Positions 1-13,100 of a DNA stretch of 64,000 nt are shown piece after piece (position 1 is the first letter of the stretch; each line of letters starts with the position of its first letter). Source of the DNA: Dermatemys mawii (Eukaryota > Chordata > Testudines > Dermatemydidae); assembly GCA_007922305.1 (NCBI GenBank), contig ML677348.1:21802124-21866123 (forward strand), given 5' to 3'. Made by a program: the position numbers and the translations under genes. The notes beneath the pieces are model-generated. The model was not told where the DNA came from and did not search any database. It worked only from the letters and a program-made list of their open reading frames with translations.

Positions 1-1052
1 CTTGAATAAAGACTGGGAGTGGCTGGATCATTAAACAAACTGAAAACTATTTCCTCATGCTTAGTTTTCCACTACTGTTACTCACACCTTCTTGTCTACT
101 GTTTGAAATGGGCCATCCTGATTATCATTACAAAATTGTTTTTCTCCTGCTGATAATAGCTCTCCTTAATTGATTAGTGTCTTTGAGTTGGCATGGCAAC
201 CCCTATCTTTTCATGTTCTCTGTATATCTTCTTACTGCATGTTCTACTCTATGCATCTGAGGAAGTGGGTTTTAGCCCACAAAAACTTATGCCCAAATAC
301 ATTTATTAGTCTCTAAGGTGTTACAAGTACTCATCTTATTGTAGTGTCCCTAATCTGAATATTCAATATTTACATATTCCCAACGATGCCCGGGGCTGAA
401 CTGAAGGGCCAATGAGGCAGGTGTACTGGTACTCTTCCTAGCTCTGTCCAGTCAAGGTGTGAAAATTGGACATTACTCAGCAGATGTCCAAAATTCAATC
501 ATTTGTGCTCTGCGGGGCTTCATAATTTGGCTCCTCTTTGATGGGGATTAGATATCCGTGGGCTCCTCCTCACTGGAGCATGATCCCAATTAAGCTCCAA
601 AGGACTCCTTGGGTATAGTACCCCAAGTGAGACTCAGATGCCCTGCTGGCCTTTGGGAGCTTGGCTTCCCTTTAATAAGGCTCCAATGGCCTTTGCTTCT
701 CCGCGTTAGCTTTCGGCTTCAAGGGGCCAACTGGAAAAAATTAATGGAAGTATTTTCCTCAAGCTCCACCCCCACGCAACACGACACTAAAATGACGTCA
801 AAGTAGATTGCATAGATTTTCATAATATCTATGTCTCTCTTTTCGCATGGTGCTTTGATTATCACTGAATGAGTTAATTTTGACATTTAAATAATTATTG
901 TTATACATCAGTGTTAACTCCCCAGTGAGAGGAACCAGAGACAGTTTATGCCCAGCTGCCTAGACACTACAATGATAGGCACAGTAAGAGAACCTGAATA
1001 AAGAACATTAAACATGGTATGCAATAAAACAACAACACCATGTACTACCTAC
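1..1052. other. COG3 intron 11 (partial) with a Penelope terminal-repeat fragment
   Basis: No coding exon is seen. At about 245-335 there is a plus-oriented fragment of the Penelope terminal repeat (gcatctgaggaagtggg and tttagcccac, then ttagtctctaaggtg). The rest is unclassified intron. Confidence 0.6.
245..335 (+). mobile_element. Penelope-like terminal-repeat fragment
   Basis: Matches the ends of the full element at 29259-32450: CTGAGGA (257-263), hairpin GTGGG/CCCAC, a mutated GAAA (here AAAA), then the ttagtctctaaggtg block. Diverged and certainly inactive. Confidence 0.75.
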
Positions 1053-1144
1053 TCCAGTTTTGGTGTTGGTTTTGTGAAAAACTCATTGTAAAGCTGGTGT
1101 TCATCCTGGCACACATGGACCATAAAGGCACAGCCACTTCGTAC
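1053..1144 (-). CDS. COG3: COG3 coding exon 11 (residues 361-390 plus 2 nt)
   Basis: 92 nt, acceptor aatgcag, donor gtaggt. Encodes VRSGCAFMVHVCQDEHQLYN and then EFFTKPTPKL plus GA. The next exon (expected to start within ..ELLEKLC) is not in the window. Confidence 0.94.
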
Positions 1145-4100
1145 CTGCATTTAATAAAAACAAATACTTAACAAATTGCATCTTTCTTGCATTTAAATTG
1201 AAAGGGATGTTAGTGATTGCTGCTACAGATAAGACTAATTTGGAGTTTACTCTCTCAGCTGTTCAAAATTACACTATGTTGAAAAGGAGGTACTAGATCT
1301 CTAGCGCTGATTTTGCCAAACAAGTGAAAGCTCCTTCGGACACTTTTTTGTTTTTGCATGCACTGGGCAAAGTTTAAAAGAGGATCACTTTTTGTCAGTG
1401 TCACTTTGTGAGGAGAAGCACAGATTTTACAAGGGGAAAAAACCCAAAACTTTACTGAAAACTGGACAAAACTTCACATTAATAAAATTTCTGGATATCT
1501 GTCATTTTATCCAAGACTGGTTGGATCTAGAAAGGAGTTTGAATTTTGTTAATGAAATCTGAAAACATACAAAAAAACCCACCACTAAGATTCTTACCAG
1601 AGCACAATGATCTCTGTTGTTCTGACTGGTTAATTCTGTTACAGTACTAGTAATACTAGGACCTAGCAAGTGTTCCCGCTGAGCAAGGTAACATTGATGG
1701 ATTTCATTCAGAAGTTGCTGATACCTAGCCAAAAACAAAAGACACCAAACAACCATGTACAAGAGATTCAGATTTTCAGGTCAGCATTGCCAATATTCTA
1801 ACTTTTCTGCCATAGTTTCAGAAATAAACAAAGTTATTAGTTGTTTTTTTCCCCAAGAAGTAGTATTTATTTAACTCAATATTTTTAACTGAAGTAAAGT
1901 ATTCCCAGTTTCCAGAATTTCAAACACATGAAAATAAATTTATTACATTATACTCACTCTGGCATCTTCTCAGATCTTTGCTCTATTTGCTCAATAAGAG
2001 TCTACATTGAAAAAGAAAAAAAAACATGAACAAGCACATTAAGGGTGGATAAAAAAATAAATAAAAAAATCACTCAAATTTAAACATTTTTCTTTTTAAA
2101 AGTACACCTATTTAAAATTACTTTTGAAATTACGAAAACCTACATTAAGGCTTAAGACCATTAAGGCTTAAGACCACTATAACCTATCAAAATCAATTAA
2201 ATAAAAAATATTAGAGCAGTATGTTTTTGCTGAAGTTTTAAAGAAAGTTAAAACCACTGAATTGGTGGAAGACACTGGCTAAGCACTAGGAACAAGAGTT
2301 TGTTGAAGCACAAAACCAGCTTTTGACACGGCAGTAGCCTCTTCTGCAGATGGAGAGAGAATATTTTCTTCATTCTGATTTAACTCGTTCATTTCAATAT
2401 TTAGTTTGTTCAAAGCTGAGAAAACCTAAGAATTGAAAAAATACGAACAGGAAAGCTTGTTTCCCTCTCCCAATCTATCAAAAATGAGGTGAGAGGTTGA
2501 GAGCCACTAATTCTAAAGTCTTGAAAGATGAGGTGACCAGAAACAGATTGATTCACTAGCTACAGATATTTCCCTTTTTTAATAATTCAGTTTTAAATAC
2601 AAAACATGCTTTGATACTTACACAAGAAAAAAAAGTATGAGAACACTTAAAAATGGATTTTATTTAACTAATAACAAACAATTTTAAAATGCTGTTGGTG
2701 TATTTTTAATTTAATTCCAATTTCCATCCAAAACACAGCTTGATACAAATAATGGGTAAAAAATTAATGTTCATCATCTAGTAATTAAGAAATGCATCAT
2801 TCACCATTTTCTAACATAGGAAGGTAGATCTGAACACAATACTTAAGAGAAATAAACTGCAATCCACATGTGAGCATTAACAACTAATTTAAAACTCATT
2901 TTATAGCTTCACTATCAGCTATTAATTACCAAGCTACTTACCCTAACTTTGGGAGCAGCAGCTCTGAATTTTACATAAAATAGTGTAAAGGCATTGTCAG
3001 AATTTGGCACGGATGAAGGATCCTGAAAAGAGAAAGAAACAGATAAATCAGATTCCTCTAGATTTAGCTCACAGTATTTACTGGTGGAGACATTTACGCT
3101 TTTGAAGAACTGTTTCGTGAAATTTTTGCACTTTTATGCTTTCCAAATTCAGTGTCCCAAAGCTGGTACTTTCTCAAAACTCAGATAAACCCAGTTGGGA
3201 GAACAATACTCAAGACCTGAGCAGCAAGAATTAGAATATTTATTGCACACTTTCATTTTTACTTCTCTCCCTTCTTCTCCACTAAAAACAGCCATAATGC
3301 CATTTCCTCTGAAACCTGCCAATGCTGTTCCACTGATTAACCAGCAATGGTGACTACTGATAAATGGAAACCTAATGTCTATCCTGGAAAACCTAGAACT
3401 GAAAGGTTGAGTTAAAATTCAACTCCCTCCCTCTCAAGTCTGAACCGGGCTGCCAGAGTCTCAGGCATTTGCCTTGCCCTCCATGGCTCAGCTCAGTGCA
3501 CAGCAAAAGCTTTTACCTGCTCTAGTAATAGACCAGAAAGGAGAGCAGAACAAATAGAGCAGAAAAAAGAGCCTTGCACTTTTGAATACCTTCTGGATAA
3601 TATAGCCACCAGCTCATCCCCCTCTCCTCCTCCCAGGCCACTCCACACAGAGGAGGATCGAGGGGGAGAAGTAGCAACATTCAGCCTATGACATGGACAG
3701 AGCTCGAGCATCTACACTGCTGTTTTTAGCCCCATAGGACAAGCCCAACTCAGCCATCCCAGAGCAGCGTAAACTAATGTGCGTTACAAACTAATTAAAA
3801 GAAAGTATTTAGATCGGCCATATCACCAAAAAATGCTTGCTTAATACAACAGTGTAATGTTAATGTTAAATTAATATTAAAAGAAGTTGCAGGTATTTTT
3901 TTGGTTCTGTCTAAGGAAGTGGTTCTCAAACTTTTGTACTGGTGACCCCTTTCGCACAGCAAGCCTTATAAATTAAAAACACTTTTTTTATATTTAACAC
4001 TATTATAAATGCTGGAGGTGAAGCAGAGTTTGGGGTGGAGGTTCTTGACCTCCTCTCCCAATAACCTTACGACCCCCTGAGGAGTCTCGACCCCCAGTTT

Positions 4101-7100
4101 GAGAACCCCTGGCTAGGATTACTATAAATACATCAGACTAATCAAGTCAGTCAGTACCTGCTGACTCAACTTACCCTTTTTATCAACTGGCTTGTGAGGT
4201 TCTGTAGTGTGTTCACAGTGTATGTTTTCATAAGGTGCATAGCTTTAGAAAGACATTGTTTAAACTTAACCAAATACACAGGATAATCTTTAAAATTAGG
4301 CTGCAAAGAACAAAGAAAACCATTTTAAATATGGCAGTAATGGTAGACATAAAAATACTACTTTTAAAAGAACAAATAATAGGTTAGAAGTATCCAGTGA
4401 AAGCTAACTGTACCATGTTTATAAACTTAAGTATAAGTGGACTAAATGTATGCAGATCAGACACATTTTAAGGAGAAAAAAGGGGCCTTCTTGCCTTTTT
4501 TCCTCTGTAAAAATAAACACATTTATAAAAATCCAAAATAGCTAGAATATGTATCCCTAAAGTGTTAAGATATAATTAAAAATACAAAATGTTAAGTTAC
4601 TTACATGTGATGAAATATACGTAATACAATCATCAAGCTTAGCCAGCATAGGTATAAAACCTTCACTGTTCACTGACAACGTGGGGGAATTTAATTTCTT
4701 TAAAAAAGAAAATACATCAATCAGAAGAAGTAAGAAATCATCAGAAGTAACTACTTCTGGTCACAGAAATGAGGTGATTAATATAGCCTACTTGATTTTT
4801 TAAGCTTATAAGAAATAAAACAATACTTACTGTGTTAATATTTTCTAGTTCATTAAAATATGAGAGTTTCTGTTGGATATTTTCAGCCAGGTCAACGAGT
4901 TCTGCCTGTTCAAACAGAGCAAATAAAAGACTAAGCAACTTAATGAACAATTTAGGTTTCAAAGAAGACATAAAAAAAATCAAATTTCGCTAGCTACATA
5001 GCAGACCACAAAAAAACTGCAAAAGGCACAAATCTTGTCATGTTCTAAACTCCGAATTAAAGAAAGAAATGTTACTACTGAATACTATTCCCTAGTGTAT
5101 TGTCTTTACAGACGCACAACCAGGGGAGGGGCGGGCAAACCTTTTGGCCTGAGGGCCACATTCCGGTTGCAAAATTGTAGAGGGCTGGGTAGGGAAGGCT
5201 GTGCCTCCCCAAAGAGCCTGGCCTAGCCCTCTATCCAACCCCCTCCCACTTTCCACCCCAACTGCCCTCCTCACAATCCCCAACCCATCCAAACCCGTCA
5301 CCGCTTCTTGTCCCCTAACTGCCTCCGCCAGAGATCTCCCCCACCAGGACGCTACCCCCATATCTAAGCCCCACTGCTCCTTATCCCTTGATGGCCCCCT
5401 CCTGAGACCCCGAAACCTAACTGCTCACCTAGGACTCTACCCCCTCAACTCCCTCCCCATTCCCTGTCCCCTGACTGCCCCGCAGGACACAATGCCGCCT
5501 AATCCAACCTCCCTGCTTCCTGCCCCCTTACCATGCTGCTGAAAGCAGCAGCCCAGACAGAGCTAGATGCACTTTCGGGCTGCCCCACAGGAATGGGCAG
5601 CCCCCCCCCCACCCCCCGAGCACTGCTCGTACAGCGGTGTGGCAGCTGCAGGGGAGGGGCCAGGGGCAGCCTCCCTGGTCAGGGGCTCAGAGGCCAAGCA
5701 GGACGATCCTGCGTAGTCTGCTCACCCCTGATCTAGGGGTCTTGCAGTACAGTGGATTCTGGTTAATTGGGACACATCGGGACCGGAACAATTTGGCCCG
5801 ATTAAGCGGCTGCCCCGATTAACCGAAGTAAATAAAAAGTTGTTTCCGTTCTTTGCGATGTGTCCCAATTAAGCGGCTGCTTCCAATTAACCGGAATCCA
5901 TTGACAATTTTGGTTAATGTTTCATTACTATTTTGCCTGAGTGTAACATGGTATAAGACAAGAATCTGCTATAAAAGCCTACAACTCATTTAGCTTTCTG
6001 GCTGTTTTCAAACAGAGAAAGTGTAAGCAACATTCCCATAAATGTTCAAACAGTAATTTCATCAGTCTGCAGACAACTAAATTGAAACCCAAAGGACTGG
6101 TGGATTTATGAATAAGCGTGAAGAACTTAAGAGACCTTTTAAAAGTTTTTTACTAAAGGGGTGCAAAAAATAAAAGGCCGCCTCCAGCTGGGAAATGGTA
6201 GGTAGAAATAGCTGCTAAATAAATCTGTATAAATGAGAAACCTTGAGCCAAATTTTTCACAGGTAGAACAGTCCAAAAGAGAGGAATGAAAAAAGTCTTA
6301 GGATGTTTCTTTAATTAGATGGCTACTGAAGAAAATATTTCCACATTAAAACATATGACTTTGTAGTGAATGGTTCACTCAGTTCCAACATGACCTAATT
6401 TCAGAAAAGTGTTTTCACTAAGGACTCTCCTCCACAACTCCCAGAGACCGTAGTGAAGATACTAGAGAATGCTGCTCCTGTTCTGTTTCTTCCTCTGAAC
6501 CAAGGACACCCTCCCTCCCACGAAAAAGTCCCCCACACTCATCCCCCCACACACTCCCCTCCGCTGAGCCCTAACCACCTTCATCTGGACCTCTCTGCAG
6601 AGTCCCAATGCACCCAGAACTGCCCAACGAGACCCTGTACATCCAGAAGTCCCCACCCCCAAGCCAGCTCAAACCAGATTGCCCCAACCAGAACCCTGTC
6701 ACCACACACCTGAAACCACCCTCACTAAACCCCTCCATACTTGGATCCTCCTGGGGTGAGCCAGCCTGCCCACACCTGGTGTACCTGGCGTGGAGAGGCA
6801 GAGCCCTGTTGTGTTTCTGCCCTTGTGCTGTATCAGGGTCGGTTACAGATCACCACAGAATCTGTGTCCCAGAGTAAGGGAGGGCTGCAGAGTGATCTCT
6901 CACTTCCATGTAGCCAGTGGGCTGTGCTCCCCACTGCTATGATGGAGCCTCCACATTTATTTATTGACAAACACAATTTGCAGAATTTTAAAATACTGTG
7001 TGCAGAATTTTTATTTTTTTTGGCACAGACTTCCCTCAGTAGTAAGTTATGCACTGCTATTACTGACCATAAGATGCCTGTTCTGTAAACAAAGGACTTT

Positions 7101-10100
7101 ATTTTTTGGTACCATTAAATTTAAAAATCTTCAGTAACTACCATATCACAAATTACCTGTTCTTTCAAAAGCTGCTCACAGGCTTCATGCAGAGTTCCCG
7201 TCTTGGTGGACACAAAGAGATACTGTTTCTGCAAAGACTCCAAATGTTGAAGAGCACTGTTCACGTCATTCAATATAGCATCACATTGCTCCTGAAATCC
7301 AGACAAATAATCCCTCATCTGTCTAGAAAAGAGAACCACAAAGGAAAAGGGTAGTGTTTTCCTTTATATATTTAAAAATATAACCAATACATAGCACTAT
7401 TTACTCCATTTTCTTGAGGACCCAGAAACATCTCTAGAAAAGAGTAGATCATTTGCAGGAAATAAATGTATAGAACAAAAAACAATGTATAATAAAATCT
7501 TAAATCACAAGCTGACCTGATATTTAAGATCATCGGTCATAGATTCTGTTTTAAAACTGATTGAGACATCAATTTGCAAGCACTATTAAGCATAAATTAA
7601 AATAATGTTAAGTGTCCAATTTAAATAAAAAAGGAACTTCAAAACTAATGACTCTTAGGCCTCAATGGTTGTGCTCTATTTTAGCACATACACAAGAGTA
7701 TGTAAAATCACAAACTCTCCTCAGACTTGTGTAATCCCCAGAATAGTAAGGGCAAAGAACTAATTAACACTCTTTTCTATACTCTTCCAACTAAAACTGA
7801 TATAGCATAGCCCTTTAATAGACACTTCCATCTGTGATCTACAAACACTACTGCCATGCATCAGAAACACATCATAAGAGAGAACAGGGGCACAACTCTT
7901 CACCTTTGCTACAGGTTCACAAGTATGGGCTCAGAATAAGCCTAAGCCGTACCATTTCTCAAATACAACACAAAACTCTTCCCACAATAAAGGACAGAGA
8001 ACAAGCAGACCGCAAAAACCAAGAGATAGGGAAAAGAGCAGGTTACTTTACAGTAAAATATAATGCATGCTCTTAATTTTGGATATGACAACTCGACACT
8101 GTGGCACTAGCCACAGCAGAAATATCTACAATCATTAGCCACTCAGAAGTGTTTCAGACACAACTCTTTACGAATTGTTGATAAACAGCTAAAGTCAGTT
8201 GAAAGTAGTCCTTCCCACACTGAAGAAAGAAAGTCGGTCAGGTGAAAATAGATGCAAATTAAACATAACTGGGGAATGCGTCATAGGATGCTGAAAAATT
8301 AGATGTATGCATATTAGTGGACAGGATAAAATCCTACGTGTCATATGCTGTAATATGACTAAGGGGAATTGATATATACATAAAAGCAAAATTTCACTTC
8401 TAGTTTACTTCACTTCTCTGCACAAAGTTGTTGCTGTGTGCAGAGACTAGAAATATATGGTGATAAAACTCAACAAATGGAAGAAGAATCATACCTGTAC
8501 TTAGCACCTTCATCTTGATCTATCCGGGCCTGCAGCTGAGCAAACCATGAGAAGAACTAGAACAAAGATTTTTAGACTGTCAACAACCCAGACATTACAA
8601 AGAACCAATTAGAGAAGCCATCATATCTGGAGTTCCAAAGCAATCAACGGGATACAGAGGATGAATTGCACTACAACATGAGCATCTTTCATTATTAAAG
8701 GAAAAAAACCCTTAAATACTTAACGATGATTCAGATAGTCCAGAACCTAGCAGAGCACAATTCTACCACCTAACTAAAGGAAAAAGGTAGAATGCCATCT
8801 CCATCAGGTTCCAAGAGCACAATATTGAGATCCTTGAGATAGACAGCGCTAAACTTGAATCACCAGGAGGGCCACATGAGGACCAGTACATTGGCCCTGA
8901 AGGCCGCAACACTGATACCCCCTCCCCCACTCCACTCCTTCCATGAGGGCTCACCCCTTCCCTGCCTCTTCCCCACCTCCATTCCAACCCCTTCCCCAAA
9001 TCCCCACCCCACCTCTTCTCCTCCTCCTCCTCCTCTCCTGAGCACACAGCTCCCGCTCCTGGAAAGCGCTAAGCGCCCCCTCCCACCCAAGTGCCTGGAG
9101 GTAAGAGGAGGAGCAGGGACGTGGCGCTCTGTGGGGAGGGGAAGGGGAGCTTGGCAGGCCGCAAAAACAAATCTGGGGAAGCGGAGAGGCGCGGGGAGCT
9201 TGGCGGGTTGCAGGAAATAACCTTGCAAGATGCATGCGGCCCGCAGGCTTGAGATCCCTGGTCTATCTCATTGCAAACATTATGGGATTGCCATGCAACA
9301 TTCTGCGGGCAGCACTACTGTTCTTTGGAGATGCTTTAGCCACCCAATACAAGAAAAACATCTACTATTGCACAACCAAGATGTTAACGTTTTCTTTTCT
9401 TCAATTTTTTTGCATGTCTCTTAAATGCTAACAAAAGAGTTTTATAAAAACATAAGAAAGGCACACAGTACTAAAGCTCCACAAATTCACTAGGAAGAAT
9501 TTCAGCACTGAAGTTATGCCTCTAAGATTGTAAAGCAATTTGGTGTGATTTACCTGCTGTGCAGTTTCAATTCTTTCATCTTCCATTCCCAAAGTGGTGA
9601 ATCCTTTCAAGAGGATATCCTCTGTTGATTCAGGTATTGCTGCAGTCAATGCAACACTTAGTGACTGTGATGTTAAACTGCATAAATCTTCAATTGGAAG
9701 CTGTACATAAAAATCCCATCAGCTTAGTTAAATTACTTTTCAAAAATTAGTGTTTAATTTTAAATGAATATGCAATAATGTAAACAATATCTCAATCAGA
9801 CAATGATAAAAGTATAATTAGAAACCCAAAGGGGACAGATTCAAGTTGTTTTCTGATCCAACACACACCTGACCTTTGTAGTGGGGTCTCATTGGGGTTG
9901 GGCCAGGTTGCAAGCCTTTGCCACCATTTAATCCTAATCCTTGCTTGGGCAGGGTTTGCCACACCTGCTAAACAATCTGGAAGTTCTGTAATATAGACAA
10001 ACTGGGTCAAAGGATGGGAAAGCCATTGACGCAAAGTGGAATTTTAACTTAGATTTCCAGAAGTGACAGGCTAGTGGATAGGACACAGGACTGAGAGCTA

Positions 10101-13100
10101 AGGGACTTGGCTTCTATTCTAACTAGCTGCGTGACCTCAGGCAAGTCAGCTAGATCCCAATTTTCAGAGATGCTGAAGACCCACAATGCCAGTTTATTGC
10201 AATGGGAGCTAAGAGTGCTCAGCATCTGTAAAAATCAAGCCCAAAATCTGCTCCTCAGTTTTCCCACCTTCTTTTGTAAGACAAATTTAGATTTATGATA
10301 GAACAGCATCATAAAAGTGCTAAGTATTATCATGTGCACTAATCCTTTTGGTCACTATGCTCTGCAAGAATAAGCAATCCTCTGGATTATTAGTCTGTTG
10401 ACAGCTTATTGTGTTTCAATGAAACACAATTTAAGGAATATGGAAGTTGGTCATTCATAAATAAGAATTTGTTGTAAAATTCAGCTAGAACAGAATGGAG
10501 CTAGATGGAAACACTTTAATTAGCTCACCAAGTATTTCTGAGTAGCAACATTTTTATTCCTTTTTATTTTTATATATTTTATATTTTTTTTATTTTTTAT
10601 TTTTTTATTCCTTTATCTTTTTCTTCACAGATCTGTCCATACAATAGCATTAAAAAAAATACTAGGATTTGTAACAAGTACAGTAATTTTTCACTTAACG
10701 TTGTAGTTATGTTCCTGAAAAATGCTACTTTAAGTGAAACAATGTTAAGCAAATCCAATTTTCTCATAAGAATTAATGTAAATGGGGGGGTTAGGTTCCA
10801 GGGAAAAAAAATTTTGCATGACAAAAAGCATTATATATTATATATCTTCTCCCCTGTCCCACCTCCTCCCTCTTTACTTCACACGCTGTGTCCTCGCTCC
10901 CCCCCTTCCTCTCCTGCCTTCTGAATGCTGCAATCCAGCTGACTGCCACAGGCAGGAGGGGGAGACATGCGGAATTCTCACTCCTCCCATCTGCCTCCTA
11001 AATGCAGCAAGCCAGCTGACTACCGCGAGCAGGAGGCAGGGAGAGGAAGAGGAAGGCACTAATCCATGGGGTCTGCCAGCAGGCGGGAGGCACTGTTGGG
11101 GGAAGGAGGAGCTTAGGGAGGCTGCCAGCTGTGGAGAAAGCAGGCAGCCAAACAACGTTAGAATGGAGCATTGCACAACTTTATACGAGTATGTTCCCTA
11201 ATTGATCAGCAACGTAACAACAAAATTATGTTAACTGGGACGACTTTAAGTGAGGAGTTACTGTACTATAATTCTACTCAGCTATAAAACCTTCTCATTC
11301 AAAGAAAAAATTTGAAGACAGTAACAACATGTTTTACACTTTCTAGCTACTTCATGTATACCCAAATTGCCCATCTTAAATATATTAAGGAAATTTCACT
11401 AGCACTTCTGCTGCTATGTATGTTTTTCCTTCTAGCAAACAAATGAGAAAACTGATTGAGAGACTCAGATTTTCACACAAGGAAATTAAATATGCTCAGT
11501 GTGTTGAATAAATTGACTTATACTAACAACAGCTATTGACAAGATACAGACAGGTCTGTCTTCTTAGCAGAAATATGTATTTGGAATGCTAACACCACTA
11601 TTCATCAAAGTAATCTTAAGAGCTTCAAACAACTGTATGCAGCTGGCAGTATGACAATTTGCAGATAAGACAAACAAGAGTGATATTGTGCAGCGCTAGT
11701 AAAACGAAAACCAATACTACCCTAATGCGTTATTGACTACCTTCTGGTTAAAATAATTTAATTTCATTGCTTCTTGTTAAAAATCAATAAAACAAACTTT
11801 TATGAAGGTAAAAATAGAAATACTTCATTTTTTAACTGACAGGCTTTACACCAGCACATTTGCTGTCTAAACAATACATTTATAACTCAAGTATTCCACA
11901 TTTGTTACCGTTCCCAACTCCTCAGATATCACATGAGAGCAGAATCAACTTATGTTTCATTAGCGTTTAACATTTTGTGACATTATGGAAGGCGGGGTTT
12001 ATGTAGTTGTATTTTAATGAATATTCTCCCTTTCAATGTGGATTTTAAATTATATGGCAACAAAGCACCCTAAAGTCCTTTACAAAATGAAAGCCATACA
12101 CAAAGTTTGTATCTGTCTGGATTATTATTTTGAAAACATTGGGTTTGTTTAGTCAGGAGAAAATAATAATGAGGAGGAACATAACCTTCAAGAACAGAAA
12201 AGATTGTTATAAAGAGGAGGGTGATAAATTGTTCTCCTTATCCACTGAGAAAGGACAAGCAGTAATGGCCTTAAATTGCAGCAAGAATGATTTAGGTTTT
12301 TCATGAGGAAAACTTTCTAACTGCAGTGGAACAAATTAACTAGAAGATTATGGAATTTCCGTCACTAAAGAATTTTAAGAGCAAGTTAGATAAACACCTT
12401 TGAAGGATGGGCTAGATTTCAGGGTGACCAAACTTACAGATCCTCTGAGTCACATACGATTATCTTCAGAAGTCTGAGAGTCAGACATATTGGTCAATGC
12501 TGGGGACTTCAGCAAGAGCGGGGCTGAAGTCCCGAGCCCTGGCAGGTGTCTCGCATGGGGCAGAAGCCTCTATGCCCCACCAGTCCTTTGCACTGCAGAA
12601 TCCCCAAGCTTCCCTCCTTCCCCCCGTCTGGCAGAAGAAGAATGGTGGGCATAGAGGGCTCCACAAGCCAAAGGTCAACTGTAAAAGAGCCGCATGTGGC
12701 TCTCAAGCCGCAGTTTGGCTATCCCTAGGAGATAATAGTTAGTCCTGCCTCAGTGCAAGGGATTGGACTAGATGACCTATCGAGGACCCTATGACTCTAC
12801 TACAGTTACTAGAATGGAGCCATCTCTGGGATGGAATTGTGCCACTATTAACAGTGCCCTGCACCAATTCAGTACAGGAAGTGGATCGTGAATCCAGGTA
12901 AAACCAGAGCAGTATGTTAGGGTCGCTGAAATGTAGTTATTTGCATCGAGAATAGGCAGGCACTGGAGCTCACTCTTAGAAAAAATGCCAGAGAGACCCT
13001 CTTAACCACAAAGAGTCCTGTGGCACCTTAAAGACTAACTAAAGTATTAGAGCATAAGCTTCCGTGGGCTAATACCCACTTCGTTGGATATCCAGGGGCA

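Noticed and set aside
5201..5542. Proline/serine/leucine-rich frame of 113 codons
   Set aside because: Entirely inside a non-autonomous hAT element with a C-rich body.
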